Shown: positions 48,040 to 57,622, counted from the stretch's first letter. The stretch is 64,000 bases of DNA from CAVOJV01 sp963696325 (GCA_963696325.1 CAVOJV010000064.1:1-64000), one strand, 5' to 3'. The notes: generated by a model not told the origin, from the sequence alone. Numbers and translations are program-made.

Positions 48040-49801
48040 CTAGAGCGCTGACCGGTTTAGACGAGGTTGCCTTGAGGCTAGGGTTCAGGAGGCTCGACAA
48101 CCGCCCTGGGTTCAGGTTGGCCTAGACTTTTATCTTGTGGTCTTCAGCCCCTGGAGTGAAATCGTATGTGGACGCCTCCCTTATGGTCCCCGCCCGTTGC
48201 CCTGAGTCCGGCCGAAGAGAAAGTCGCGAACCGCGCTGCCCCGCGCAAGAAATTGTTTGTGTTTTTGCGGGAGATTCGGGGGGAGTTGTTCGATGACGCC
48301 TTCGAGGAGGAACTGCTGGAGAGGTACCGGCAGACGGGGGCGGGCAAACCGCCGGTCCCGCCGGCGCTGCTGGCGATGGCGACGGTGCTGCAAGCCTATG
48401 CCGGGGTCGGCGATCAGGAGGCGCTGGAACTGACGGTGGATTCCAAACGCTGGCAGTGGGTGTTGGGGTGTCTGGGCGCGGAGGAACCGGCGTTCTCCCA
48501 AGGGGCGCTGTTTGATTTTCGGATGCGGTTGCTGAGCACGGGGAGGGACCAGCGGCTGTTGGAACGCACCGTCGAACTGGCCCGTGGCCGTGGGGGGTTT
48601 GGCGCCAAAACCTTGCGGTTGGCGTTGGATTCCAGGCCGCGGTGGGGTCGGGGCCGGGGGGAAGATACCCTCAACCTCTTGGGGCATGCGGCCCACCAGG
48701 TCAGCGGCTGTCTGGCGGTGTTGGCCCAGCAGGCAGTGGCCCACGTCATCGAGCAAATCGGGTTGTCGCTGTTCGATGCGCCCAGCCTCAAGGCGGCGCT
48801 GGATATCGACTGGGCGGACGCCGACCAGCAGCACCACGCCCTGCAGCGGTTATGTGACGAGTTGGAGGCCCTCCAGGGCTGGATCGGTACCCACTTCCCG
48901 CCGGAACGACAATCGCCGCCGCTGGTCATGGCGGTGCAGACCTTGCAGGCGCTGCGGGCGCAAGACCTGGAACCGGACCCGGCCGGCGGGACCCGGATTC
49001 GCCAGGGGGTGGCCAAAGACCGCCAAATCAGTATTACGGATCCCGAGATGCGCCATGGCCGCAAGTCCTCGGCGACGCGGTTTGATGGTTACCAACGGCA
49101 TATTGCCCACGACCTCGACGAGCAACTCATCCTGGCCGCCGAGGTCCTGCCCGCCAACACCCCGGCTACCGCCGGGCTGGAGCCGCTCCTGATCGCCGTC
49201 GAACTCCAGCACCGCCAGGTGACCTCGTTGCGCATCGACCGGGGCTATCTGGGGGACGAGCTGATTCCCACCTACGCAGCCGCTGGGGCGGCGATCCGCT
49301 GTCGGCCCTGGCCGGCGCACGCGCGAGCCGGGCAGTTCAGCAAGCGCGCCTTTCACCTCGAGCTGACCGCCGGTCAGGCCACCTGTCCGGCCGGCCACGT
49401 GACGCCGATCACCCTGGGCAAAACCGCCAGTTTTCCGGCCGAAGCCTGCGCGGCCTGCGCGCTCCGCAGTCAGTGTACGTCCCGCAAGACCGGGGGTCGG
49501 ACCCTGAGCATTCACCTGCGGGAAGACCTCTGGCAACGCCTCCAGGTGCTGCCCACCACCGTGGAGGGGCGCGCCGCCCTGCGCGAACGGGTCGGAGTCG
49601 AGCACGGTTTGGCCCGTGTCAGCCAACCCCAAGGCAATGAGGCGCGTTATGGCGGTACCCGCAAAAACACCTATCACTTACGGCTGGTGTGTGCGATCCA
49701 AAACCTGGAGCGGGCGCAAGCCCTCACCGCCCAAGCCGCCAATGCCGCTGAACCCTTTGAACGGTTGGCCGCTTGAGTCTCCCAACCGGTCAGCGCTCTA
49801 G
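48040..49801 (+). mobile_element. IS1182-family element
   Basis: Perfect 18-base ends CTAGAGCGCTGACCGGTT (48040-48057) and its complement (49784-49801). If the palindromic CTAG is the target duplication the element proper is 48044-49797. Confidence 0.85.
48166..49776 (+). CDS. IS1182-family transposase
   Basis: 536 codons from ATG 48166. The N-terminal DUF772 domain shows FLREIRGELFDDAFEEELLE and PVPPALLAMATVLQAYAGVG. The first catalytic Asp is in TLRLALDSRPRWGRGRGEDT, the second in LRIDRGYLGDELI. A cysteine cluster (CPAGH and CAACALRSQC) leads to the Glu block VEHGLARVSQPQGNEARYGG. Length and blocks are normal for IS1182; intact and probably active. Confidence 0.88.
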   Translation: MWTPPLWSPPVALSPAEEKVANRAAPRKKLFVFLREIRGELFDDAFEEELLERYRQTGAGKPPVPPALLAMATVLQAYAGVGDQEALELTVDSKRWQWVLGCLGAEEPAFSQGALFDFRMRLLSTGRDQRLLERTVELARGRGGFGAKTLRLALDSRPRWGRGRGEDTLNLLGHAAHQVSGCLAVLAQQAVAHVIEQIGLSLFDAPSLKAALDIDWADADQQHHALQRLCDELEALQGWIGTHFPPERQSPPLVMAVQTLQALRAQDLEPDPAGGTRIRQGVAKDRQISITDPEMRHGRKSSATRFDGYQRHIAHDLDEQLILAAEVLPANTPATAGLEPLLIAVELQHRQVTSLRIDRGYLGDELIPTYAAAGAAIRCRPWPAHARAGQFSKRAFHLELTAGQATCPAGHVTPITLGKTASFPAEACAACALRSQCTSRKTGGRTLSIHLREDLWQRLQVLPTTVEGRAALRERVGVEHGLARVSQPQGNEARYGGTRKNTYHLRLVCAIQNLERAQALTAQAANAAEPFERLAA

Positions 49802-49874
49802 GACGGGTGTGATTCAAAGTGATGCAGGCCTCATAATGCTGTATGACCCACTGATACCGCCCAAGGAGACCCCC

Positions 49875-50807
49875 ATGCTGACCACGGACCGCGACCGGAT
49901 GTTGTTGGAGCGCTTGAATCGTCACCCGCACTTACGGGCCCGGATGGAAAGCCTGTGGGCGGTGGTGGAGGCTGCGGCGGGCGACTGTGCAACAGCCGAT
50001 GCGGCGGAACGGCGCGTGAGCGACGAGCTGCGCCAGAGGGGCCACGACGCGCTGACGGCCTGGGCGGAACGCGGGGTGGAGAAGCGTGTAGGGGTCGCTC
50101 AAGCGGAGTCCGACTGGCGGCCGGGCGGGAAAAAAAACGGTATTGGTACACCCCCTTGGGTCCGATCGAGGGGATCGAACCGCGCTGGCGGAACGGCACG
50201 GGCATCGAGCGGCCGTGCAGGGCCTTGGCGGGGGTGAGTTGCCGGGGTAGTTCGCTGCCGTTACCGTGGGTGATGACGGATTTTGGGGCGGATGCGGCGT
50301 TTGGGCCGGGGGCGGCCAAGTTGCAGGAACATTACGGAATTGAGAGGCCGGTCAGTACGGTGCAACGGACGACGGAACATCCTGCCGAATGCAGCTACGA
50401 ACAAGCAGTGGCGCGGGTGATCGAACCGGGGACGGCGGCGGGCCTCTTTATCGGGGAGCTGGATGGCTCGAGGGGGCCGGTGGTGGAGCCGTCCCCGGAG
50501 GCTGCAGACCCACGCAAGGGCAAGCTGCTGAGTTGGAAAGAAGTGCGGCTGAATCTGGTTCACCCTAACGGTAGGGTGACCCCGGTGTGCGGCGGGACTT
50601 TTGTGGGTGGGGTTGCAGAAAGCGGGCGGCAGTGGGGGCGTTGTGCGGCGAAAGCCGGGTTCGGCCCGGGCAGTCACCTGCACGCGGGCGGCGCTGGCGC
50701 GCCGTGGATTGCGAACCAGGTGGATCTCCAATTTGGGACCCAGGGGAGTTAGTTAATCGATTTCTTTCCTGTGTGTGAATATCTGGGCGAAGCCGCCCCA
50801 GTGGGTG
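49875..50807 (+). pseudogene. ISKra4-family transposase fragment, frameshifted and 3'-truncated
   Basis: ATG 49875 behind AAGGAGAC. Frame 1: LLERLNRHPHLRARMESLWA and ADAAERRVSDELRQRGHDAL. After a shift in an A-run (about 50131-50137): MTDFGADAAFGPGAAKLQEH, GTAAGLFIGELDGSRGPVVE (Asp) and APWIANQVDLQFGTQGS, then after another shift FFPVCEYLGEAA. The IS4 element at 50808 cuts the rest. Several unusual residues (e.g. GDG to GGAGA) suggest real decay. Distinct from the ISKra4 at 8178. Confidence 0.65.
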
Positions 50808-52133
50808 CCCCTTACAAGGGTAGGTTTTTATAAAAAGGCTAAACGAGACATGATGTTGCGGTACAATAGTCGATGCGGCAACCGCCAGAGTACCGGAGGA
50901 ACTGCCATGTCTCGCTCACCTCAACTTTATCAATGGCGTACCCAAATTGCCAATCACTTTCCCCCTCTCAGGCAACCGGTGATCATGGGGTTGGCCCTCT
51001 GGAGTTTGGGGATGATCATCGTGCGGTCCTGTAGTTTGACCGCCATTGCCGACTGGTGGTCGTCGCAAGGTGGCCAATCATTCGATACCGTTCGGGAACG
51101 CCTGCGCGATACCTATCGGGAAGCCGCTGCGAAAGCTGGCGCCCACCGGCGACAACTGGACTTGAATACCTGCTGGGCGCCGTGGTTGAACTGGGTCTTG
51201 GAAGGCTGGTCCGAGACCCGGGTAGCCGTGGCGCTGGATGCGACGAGCTTGGGTCAACGCTTTGTCGTGTTGACCATCAGTATCGGGTATCGAGGGTGTG
51301 CGGTCCCGATCCTGTGGAAAGTCTTGAGGGCAGGGATCAAACAGCCGTGGAAGCCGGAGTGGGAGGCGTTATTGAAGGCCTTACGCCGGCGACTTCCCCC
51401 GACGTGGACCGTGATCGTCCTCGCCGACCGGGGGTTGTATGCGAAGTGGTTGTTCGAGGCCATCATCCAGATCGGTTGGCATCCGATGCTTCGGGTCAAT
51501 CTCGGGGGATCGTTTCGCCCTGCAGGCTGGTATCACTGGGTGCCATTTCGCCAACTGGTCTCGGCCGTTGGTCGACGCTGGCAAGGCGACGGGACGGCCT
51601 TTACGCAGCGCAAGACGCGCCTCAACTGTACCCTGTTAGCACGATGGGAAGCTGGGCATGACGACCCGTGGCTGATCGTGACCGACGTCCCGCCGCAGGC
51701 CGCCGAGGCGGGTTGGTACGGGTTGCGCGCATGGATTGAGCAGGGTTTCAAAAAGATCAAGCGCGGCGGCTGGCAGTGGCAATATACCCGCATGATCGAC
51801 CCGAACCGAGCCGAACGCCGGTGGTTGGCGATCGCCATCGCGACCTGGTGGCTACTCTCGGTCGGTGGTGAGGCCGAAGCGACCCTCCCACCGCGACGTT
51901 TCTCGTGGTGCCCGGTTCGCCCCGACAGCAAGGTCGCCGCTGGCGGCTGGTGGGGATCTTCCGGCATGGCTGGTCCTTGATCCTGGCCGCGCTCTTCAAT
52001 CGTCAGCCGCTGCCCATCGGCCATGGCCACCCCGAACCCTGGCCGACTTTGCCCCTCACCCCTCACCCCCATGACCCACCTTTGGCATTACCCACAGGAG
52101 GAGGTCTATGAGAAAAACCTACCCTTGTAAGGG
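50808..52133 (+). mobile_element. IS4-superfamily element, copy between ISKra4 and IS982 fragments
   Basis: 1326 bp with identical ends CCCTTACAAGGGTAGGTTTT (50808 onwards, and reversed from 52133). No target duplication (flanks CAGTGGGTG and CTGGTTCCC), and each flank is a different broken transposase, so a rearrangement or adjacent deletion is likely. Confidence 0.8.
50907..52071 (+). pseudogene. IS4-superfamily transposase, C-terminal frameshift
   Basis: Starts at ATG 50907 with GGAGGAACTGCC before it: MSRSPQLYQWRTQIANHFPP. The DDE blocks are AVALDATSLGQRFVVLTIS (Asp), WTVIVLADRGLYAKWLFEA (Asp) and GLRAWIEQGFKKIKRGGWQW (Glu). Around 51895-51905 the frame shifts; the native C-terminus reads WRLVGIFRHGWSLILAALFN and LPIGHGHPEPWPTLP to about 52070. 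All catalytic blocks lie before the shift. The first 44 codons of the open frame before 50907 are not coding. Confidence 0.75.
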
Positions 52134-52800
52134 CTGGTTCCCCCGGCTGCCCGGCTATGGCGCCTATGTGCAGCGCCTGAACCGGCTCGCGGACTGCTTT
52201 CCGGCCCTGGTGGAGCGGTTCTGCGAGACGGGCGAGGCGGCCTCTTTCGCTGGGCTGGCCGATTCCCTGCCCGTCATCCTCGCCCGGCAGGGACGCCGCT
52301 TCCACGCCAAAGTCGCCCCCGAACTGGCCAACAGCGGTTACTGCCTGAGCAAGAAGCTTTATTATCAGGGGGTGAAGATCCACTGGGTCGGCGACCGACG
52401 GCCCGGCACCCTGCCGAGTCCGCGCTTCATTGGCCTCGCCCCCGCCGGGCTGAACGACGGCCCGGCGCTGGCGCAGGTCGCCCCCGCGCTGCCCTACCAG
52501 GAACGCTACGCCGACCAGGCGTATGACTACCTCAAGCGGCGAGAGGAACTGCCGTTTACGGTCCTGACGCCGGTCAAGACGCACCAGGGCCAAGCGCACC
52601 TCGACGCCGCCGACGCCTGGCTATCCCGCGCCGTCTCGCAGGTGCGGCAACCCGTCGAGTCCATCTTCACTTGGATCGTGGAGAAAACTGGCATCGAGAT
52701 GGCCAGCAAGGTGCGCTCTTACCAAGGCCTTCTCGTCCCTGTCTTCGGGCGGCTGGCCGCCGCCATGTTTGTCCGGAATGTCTTGCCCCTAAGCGCTTAA
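52134..52800 (+). pseudogene. IS982-family transposase, 5' end missing
   Basis: Reads in from the IS4 end with GYGAYVQRLNRLADCFPALV, then DSLPVILARQGRRFHAKVAP (Asp), GYCLSKKLYYQGVKIHWVGD, APALPYQERYADQAYDYLKR (Asp) and the Glu block QPVESIFTWIVEKTGIEMAS, ending at TAA 52798-52800. The N-terminal 70-80 residues are absent. An ATG at 52108 lies in the IS4 terminal repeat and is fortuitous. Confidence 0.78.
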
Positions 52801-53217
52801 TTCGCATTTTATTTTGCGGGCGCTAGAATTGCTGAGCAGATGTTTTGGGTTCCGCAGACGGAGACTATTGGTATGGGTGTTAGCATCCTCAGCTACAACG
52901 AACACGTTCATTCTGGAATCGTTACCGATAAGACGCTGGTAGGTGATCCGCAAACCATTGTCAGTCGATTTATTGGCGAATTCGAGAAATTGTTGCTGCT
53001 CACGATAATGGATCCCTGATTTACGTAACATCATGCCAACAATGGCTATTTTATCAAGAATGAAACTGTAAGGTGCTCAAATCCGAACGGCTTTTTGGAT
53101 TGTGAAATTAGTATGTTTATTCTAATTTATTTTGTTAAATTTATAATTAAATTATTTATTTACGATGTTTAAGTTATTTCCTGTAGAGCGGTTGAACTTG
53201 CAACCAGGAGAGAAGAG
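52801..53217. other. Intergenic, AT-rich, phasin leader
   Basis: About 420 bases where GC falls sharply; IS DNA ends and the PHA region begins. A small minus-strand open frame (52789-53034) shows no known features. The 3' end holds the phasin ribosome site AGGAGAGAAGAG just before 53218. Confidence 0.45.
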
Positions 53218-53589
53218 ATGGTTAAGAGTCTAAAAAACCAGACAAGTGAACATCAGCTAGACCGGCGGTTACCAGACCTTGCGCATCAAATTTGGTTGGC
53301 GGGGTTAGGCGCTTTTTCTAGAATCGAAAGCGAAGGCAGCAAGTTTTTTGAATCCTTGGTGCAGGAAGGTGAAAAGTTCGAAGCTCACACCATGAAATCC
53401 GCTAGCGATAAGCTTGGCGAAGTAAAAGGTAAGGCGCTCAGTGCCTGGGATAAGCTGGAGCAAATGTTTGAGGAGCGCATATCCCAAACCCTGAACCGTT
53501 TGGGGGTCCCCACGAATAATGACATCCAGGATCTTAGCAAGCGTGTTGAAGCGTTGAACGAAAGCGTCAGGTCCTTGACTAAAGCGTAG
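53218..53589 (+). CDS. Phasin, PHA granule protein (first copy)
   Basis: 123 codons; amphipathic helical protein coating PHA granules (TIGR01837-type). The family block HQIWLAGLGAFSRIESEGSK sits at 23-42, followed by FESLVQEGEKFEAHTM, a long helix, and the C-terminal LNRLGVPTNNDIQDLSKRVE and LNESVRSL coiled-coil part. Ribosome site AGGAGAGAAG is strong. The second phasin at 55263 is a clear paralogue. Its product should control granule number and size. A hairpin terminator follows. Confidence 0.9.
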   Translation: MVKSLKNQTSEHQLDRRLPDLAHQIWLAGLGAFSRIESEGSKFFESLVQEGEKFEAHTMKSASDKLGEVKGKALSAWDKLEQMFEERISQTLNRLGVPTNNDIQDLSKRVEALNESVRSLTKA

Positions 53590-53636
53590 CGGGATTGGTT
53601 TGCTGTTGATGAATTACTAGAGTATTCCGCGACTTA

Positions 53637-53666
53637 GGGAGGGGATAATCTTATTTATTCCCTCCC
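53637..53666 (+). terminator. Hairpin after the first phasin gene
   Basis: GGGAGGGGATAA (53637-53648) pairs with TTATTCCCTCCC (53655-53666) with one G-U pair and a 6-base loop. No long U-run follows, so termination may be partial. Confidence 0.6.
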
Positions 53667-53907
53667 GCTGCGGGCGCTGAATGTAATGATTTTGAGTATT
53701 GATTAATCTTCAAGTTTAGGAATTTAGGGTAGTAGTTTAATAACTAAATTGAACTATGCTATACATACTCCTATTGGTAATTTGAAATTGCGATGACTTG
53801 CCTAAAATATTTCAAAATTTAGAGGATTTTTGCTAAGTCAAAGAAGTAGTGGCCTATCCTATCGCGGTTCTTCCAATAATAAATTATGACTCAGCTAAGG
53901 AGGAAAT

Positions 53908-55182
53908 ATGCTTAAAGCTCAAGCGATGGGCTATGATGAGCAGATTAAGGGGCCTCGTATTGGGTTGGCAGTTGCGGGGGGGGGGCCTCTGGGTGTCATC
54001 TATGAAATCGGTGCCTTGAGAGCCCTTGATGAAGCTCTTGAGGGCATTGATTTCAATCATTTGCATGTATATGTCGGAGTCAGTGCGGGAGCAGTTATCG
54101 CTGCCAATCTCGTAAACCAAATTACCACTACCCAAATGTGTCGTATTTTTGTTAAGAGCGAATCTACAGAGCATCCTCTTAATCCCCAAATGTTTTTAAC
54201 CCCTGCATTTAAAGAGTACTGGCAACGTATAAATTCCATACCCAGACTATTTTGGGAATCCGTATGGAGCTTTGTTAAAAATCCCTTTGACCTGGGATTG
54301 TTGGAATCTCTAACTAGCCTAAGCCGAGCCATGCCTTCTGGCATTTTTGATAATGAACCGATTTACCAATTTGCTACCCAGCTTTACACTGCTAAGGGTC
54401 GCACCAATGATTTCCGCAAGCTTAAACATAAATTATTTGTTGTGGCGGTGGACTTGGATACCGGAGAATCGATAAAGTTTGGCTCCGAAGGTTATGATCA
54501 TGTGCCGATTTCTAAAGCGGTGCAGGCGAGTGCGGCCTTACCGGGATTGTATCCGCCAGTAGAAATTGATGGTCATTATTATGTTGATGGCGCGTTGTTA
54601 AAAACCATGCATGCATCGGTGGCCTTGAATGAAGGCGTTGATTTGATTTTTTGCCTCAATCCTATAGTTCCATTTGATTCCAATCTCGCTGCGCAGGCGG
54701 GGATTTTACAACATAAATCTTTGATCGAGGGTGGATTGCCAGTCGTCCTATCTCAAACATTTCGCTCCATCGTTCATTCACGGTTGCAAGCAGGTATGTC
54801 TAGCTATGATACCCAATATGAGAACACGGATGTGATACTTTTTGAACCTAATCGTGACGATTCAAAGATGTTTTTTACTAATGTCTTTAGTTTCGCAAAT
54901 CGCCGATGGGTTTGCGAACATGCCTACCAGACAACCCGCCATGACCTGCTTGCGCGGCGGCATGAACTTGGACCAGTTCTGGCACGTCATGGTATTAGCC
55001 TGCGGATGGATATTCTTGAGGATAAAAATCGCGATTTTGGCACTGGTTTAGGCGAAGATATAAACATTCAAAAAAGCGTTGGCACTGGCGAAGATCAAGC
55101 CAAGCTTTCTAGTAAAGCTAATACTGATTTCAGTAATACGCTGGAACAGATACGAAACTGGGTTCACTCTTTTCATGATTAA
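53908..55182 (+). CDS. Patatin-like serine hydrolase between two phasins
   Basis: 424 codons with AAGGAGG upstream of ATG 53908. Patatin signature: oxyanion loop GLAVAGGGPLGVIYEIGALR (about 18-37), nucleophile GVSAGA (GxSxG, Ser near 58), and catalytic Asp in YYVDGALLKT. KAVQASAALPGLYPPVEIDG lies before it. The family cleaves acyl esters of phospholipids and lipids; patatin-like members are also known on PHA granules. Flanking phasin genes on the same strand argue for a granule-associated hydrolase, possibly an intracellular PHA depolymerase; that is inference. The C-terminal 50 residues are polar and non-conserved. Confidence 0.85.
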   Translation: MLKAQAMGYDEQIKGPRIGLAVAGGGPLGVIYEIGALRALDEALEGIDFNHLHVYVGVSAGAVIAANLVNQITTTQMCRIFVKSESTEHPLNPQMFLTPAFKEYWQRINSIPRLFWESVWSFVKNPFDLGLLESLTSLSRAMPSGIFDNEPIYQFATQLYTAKGRTNDFRKLKHKLFVVAVDLDTGESIKFGSEGYDHVPISKAVQASAALPGLYPPVEIDGHYYVDGALLKTMHASVALNEGVDLIFCLNPIVPFDSNLAAQAGILQHKSLIEGGLPVVLSQTFRSIVHSRLQAGMSSYDTQYENTDVILFEPNRDDSKMFFTNVFSFANRRWVCEHAYQTTRHDLLARRHELGPVLARHGISLRMDILEDKNRDFGTGLGEDINIQKSVGTGEDQAKLSSKANTDFSNTLEQIRNWVHSFHD

Positions 55183-55262
55183 TTGACTTAAAACACATTA
55201 ACACAATCTGATTTCATTACGTGGTCTATAATTAGACTGGCCCTAAGAAAGGAGATTAAGCA

Positions 55263-55655
55263 ATGAGTGAAAAAAGACTTAAAGATAAATCAAATGAAAA
55301 GCAAGTATTAGGTAGCGTCGTGGACTCTGCCCGACAGATTTGGTTAGCCGGACTGGGTGCTTTTTCCAAAGCCGAAGAAGAGGGCGGCAAATTATTCGAG
55401 TCTTTGGTAAAGGAGGGTGAAGAAGTCGAAGCGCGCACTAGGAAGACTGCTGAGGAAAAAGTTGAGGAAGTGAAAGGGAAGATGGAAGAAGTGAAAAATA
55501 AGGTTAGTGATACTTGGGATGGTTTGGAACAACTATTTGAGGACCGTGTGGCACGTGTATTAAATCGGCTTGGCGTGCCTACCAACGATGACGTGCAGGA
55601 GCTTTCCAAGCGTGTGGAAGAGCTTCATGAGAGTGTGAAAGTGTTGATTAAGTGA
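55263..55655 (+). CDS. Phasin, PHA granule protein (second copy)
   Basis: 130 codons with AAAGGAGATTAAGCA before ATG 55263. Same core as the first phasin: RQIWLAGLGAFSKAEEEGGK, FESLVKEGEEVEARTRKTAE, then a charged helical repeat (KVEEVKGKMEEVKNKVSDT) and VARVLNRLGVPTNDDVQELS. It lies 80 bases after the patatin gene and probably shares its transcript. More acidic and a little longer than its paralogue. Confidence 0.9.
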   Translation: MSEKRLKDKSNEKQVLGSVVDSARQIWLAGLGAFSKAEEEGGKLFESLVKEGEEVEARTRKTAEEKVEEVKGKMEEVKNKVSDTWDGLEQLFEDRVARVLNRLGVPTNDDVQELSKRVEELHESVKVLIK

Positions 55656-55822
55656 AAAATAAAAAGTTTATAAAAATTATAATGAAATCGATGCTCTGGC
55701 AAGAAATCTAAGTGTTGTAGAACATCGATTTAAAAAGCATGTCCATGTCATAAAACACCTTGCTCCGGTTAATGGTAATGGTTTGGATCATAGACTGTTA
55801 TTTAATCTAAATGGACTGCTAT

Positions 55823-56446
55823 TTAATCTAAATAGTCATGACTTAATTTATAAAGTAATTCTCGCATATCTCCCCTGAGATAAGGGGATACTAAAGTCAT
55901 CACTTGATAGACGCCATGTCCAAGGTAACTACCCTCATTGCCATGATGTTCACGAATGCTTTCAAAGTTAAGCCAATAGGTTGCAATTACTGATATGTTG
56001 TTGGCCAATGCGTCAATTTCCTCACGGTTGGCTTGCATGATGCCGGCGACTACCAAACCATCACATATAGTTATGGATGTTTGGATTTTTCGCTCTAAAA
56101 TGCGTCTAAATCTTACACGCAATTTTTTGTTACGACTAAGTATATTGTCAAGATCCCGGTACAAAAAACGATATTGCCAAATGCATTCAAACACTAGATG
56201 TAGGTAAAGCCACATATCCTCCATATTTAAGGCACGGCTTGTTGGTGCCTCTAGCGCCGCTTGCATCTGATGTTCAAAGCGTAGGAACAAAAAGTAGACA
56301 ATTTCATCCTTATTGCGAAAGTGATAATACAGATTGCCTGGGCTAATATCCATTTCATCGGCAATATGATTGGTTGTAACATGTGGCTCTCCGGTTTCAT
56401 TAAAAAGCTGTAGGCTGGTTTCCAGGATGCGCTCACGGGTTTTCAT
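55823..56446 (-). CDS. TetR-family transcriptional regulator
   Basis: 207 codons from ATG 56446. N-terminal TetR helix-turn-helix: RERILETSLQLFNETGEPHV, TTNHIADEMDISPGNLYYHF (about 24-45), RNKDEIVYFLF. The C-terminal ligand domain is helical with MWLYLHLVFECIWQYRFLYR and ISVIATYWLNFESI. It converges with the phasin gene and lies in the same direction as the VOC gene. Plausible ligands are acyl-CoA species of the PHA/ethylmalonyl-CoA network; no operator was proven. Confidence 0.85.
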   Translation of the reverse strand: MKTRERILETSLQLFNETGEPHVTTNHIADEMDISPGNLYYHFRNKDEIVYFLFLRFEHQMQAALEAPTSRALNMEDMWLYLHLVFECIWQYRFLYRDLDNILSRNKKLRVRFRRILERKIQTSITICDGLVVAGIMQANREEIDALANNISVIATYWLNFESIREHHGNEGSYLGHGVYQVMTLVSPYLRGDMRELLYKLSHDYLD

Positions 56447-56584
56447 TATTACAACCTAATTTAATTTCTTATTAGAATAAATTAATTCCAGGAAAATAAA
56501 TAGCGTCGATGCAAAGGCAGGGCTAGGCCCCGCCAAGTTTATTGCGGCCGTAATGTTGATCGATCCAAATAGTGCCGATGGATT

Positions 56585-57052
56585 TCAATGCGCCAATGCC
56601 TCGATAACTTCGGGGGGTGCTTGAACAAGTTCTATCAGAACGCCTTCGCCACCGATTGGGGTCGTATCGTTACCTTTGGGATGTATAAAGCACACGTCGT
56701 AACCGGAGGCGCCTTTGCGAATACCGCCTGGGGTAAACCGCACACCGTTTGCAACCAGCCATTCGACGGCGGAGTGCAGGTTGTCGATCCAAAGACCTAT
56801 GTGATTGAGGGGAGGATCTTGGACTTTAGGTTTTTTCTCTGGATCTATCGGCTGCATGAGGTCAACTTCGACTTTGAATGGACCTGAGCCGGTTACTGCG
56901 ATGTCTTCATCAACATTCTCCTTTTCACTTTGGAAGGTGCCGCTCAAAGTGAGGCCGAGGATGTCGATCCAAAGCTTGCGCAAGCGGTTTTTGTCGGTTC
57001 CACCGACAGCAATTTGCTGGATTCCAAGAACTTTGAAGGGTCTATTGTGCAT
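56585..57052 (-). CDS. VOC-family protein, probable ethylmalonyl/methylmalonyl-CoA epimerase
   Basis: 155 codons from ATG 57052, chosen because GGAGA lies 9 bases upstream; ATG 57067 has no such site. Two glyoxalase-type modules: FKVLGIQQIAVGGTDKNRLR and LNHIGLWIDNLHSAVEWLVA, with PGGIRKGASGYDVCFIHPKG and C-terminal VLIELVQAPPEV (metal Glu). In MMC epimerases the first ligand is His in a DHIGIAV motif; here it is IQQIAV, so Gln replaces it, while His in LNHIG and Glu in IELVQ remain. Position opposite the ethylmalonyl-CoA genes suggests it epimerises 2S/2R ethylmalonyl-CoA and methylmalonyl-CoA; activity is unproven. Confidence 0.7.
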   Translation of the reverse strand: MHNRPFKVLGIQQIAVGGTDKNRLRKLWIDILGLTLSGTFQSEKENVDEDIAVTGSGPFKVEVDLMQPIDPEKKPKVQDPPLNHIGLWIDNLHSAVEWLVANGVRFTPGGIRKGASGYDVCFIHPKGNDTTPIGGEGVLIELVQAPPEVIEALAH

Positions 57053-57067
57053 CGTTACAGTCTCCAT

Positions 57068-57622
57068 GAGGTGAGGTTATTGCGTTGCAGTATGTCACGC
57101 AGGTGGGGTGTTGTGAAGAAGATAGGCTACTTGGCATTCTGCCGCTATAGATTGAGTAATGGCGGGTAAGGAGCCTGCGTTTGGCCGCCATAAACCTTGT
57201 CGGGATCACCTCATCACCATGATTGATACAGATCCATTTTTCAGCAATGGTTTCCAACCTGTGTCCATGCATTAGCCGGGCGCCATAAAACCATTACGAA
57301 TTTCTGGAATTTGACTTGCTGCGATGCGACATGATACAAAATGCGAGATCCTTTTCATGCTTCCAGAACGTCGACCCGCTGCGATGTGGTATGTGAATAG
57401 GCATCAAATGAGTAACGTTAAGTTTCTTAGTCAAAACATTGGCATATGCTTTGCCGAATAGCCATGGAACTGAAATCTATAGAAGCGGATTTCCGAGCCT
57501 CGACGTTTTGGGTATGAATATATCCACTGCACCCTGTGGGCAGAGTGCCTGCCAACGTATCGCTTGCTCAATCGGCTCTTGCCTTTACTTGATCTTAAAT
57601 AACGACTTTTTAGGAGTTATCC
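57068..57622. promoter_or_regulatory. Divergent intergenic region with a spaced direct repeat
   Basis: 555 bases between the divergent VOC and mcd genes, no gene seen. An imperfect direct repeat, GACTTGCTGCGATGCGACAT (57313) and GACCCGCTGCGATGTGGTAT (57373), is spaced exactly 60 bases apart; similarity extends about 10 bases upstream of each. Candidate operator for the mcd operon or the VOC gene. The mcd ribosome site AGGAG lies at about 57611. Confidence 0.45.

Noticed and set aside
52789..53034. 81-codon minus-strand frame
   Set aside because: No recognisable feature; overlaps the 3' end of the IS982 fragment.
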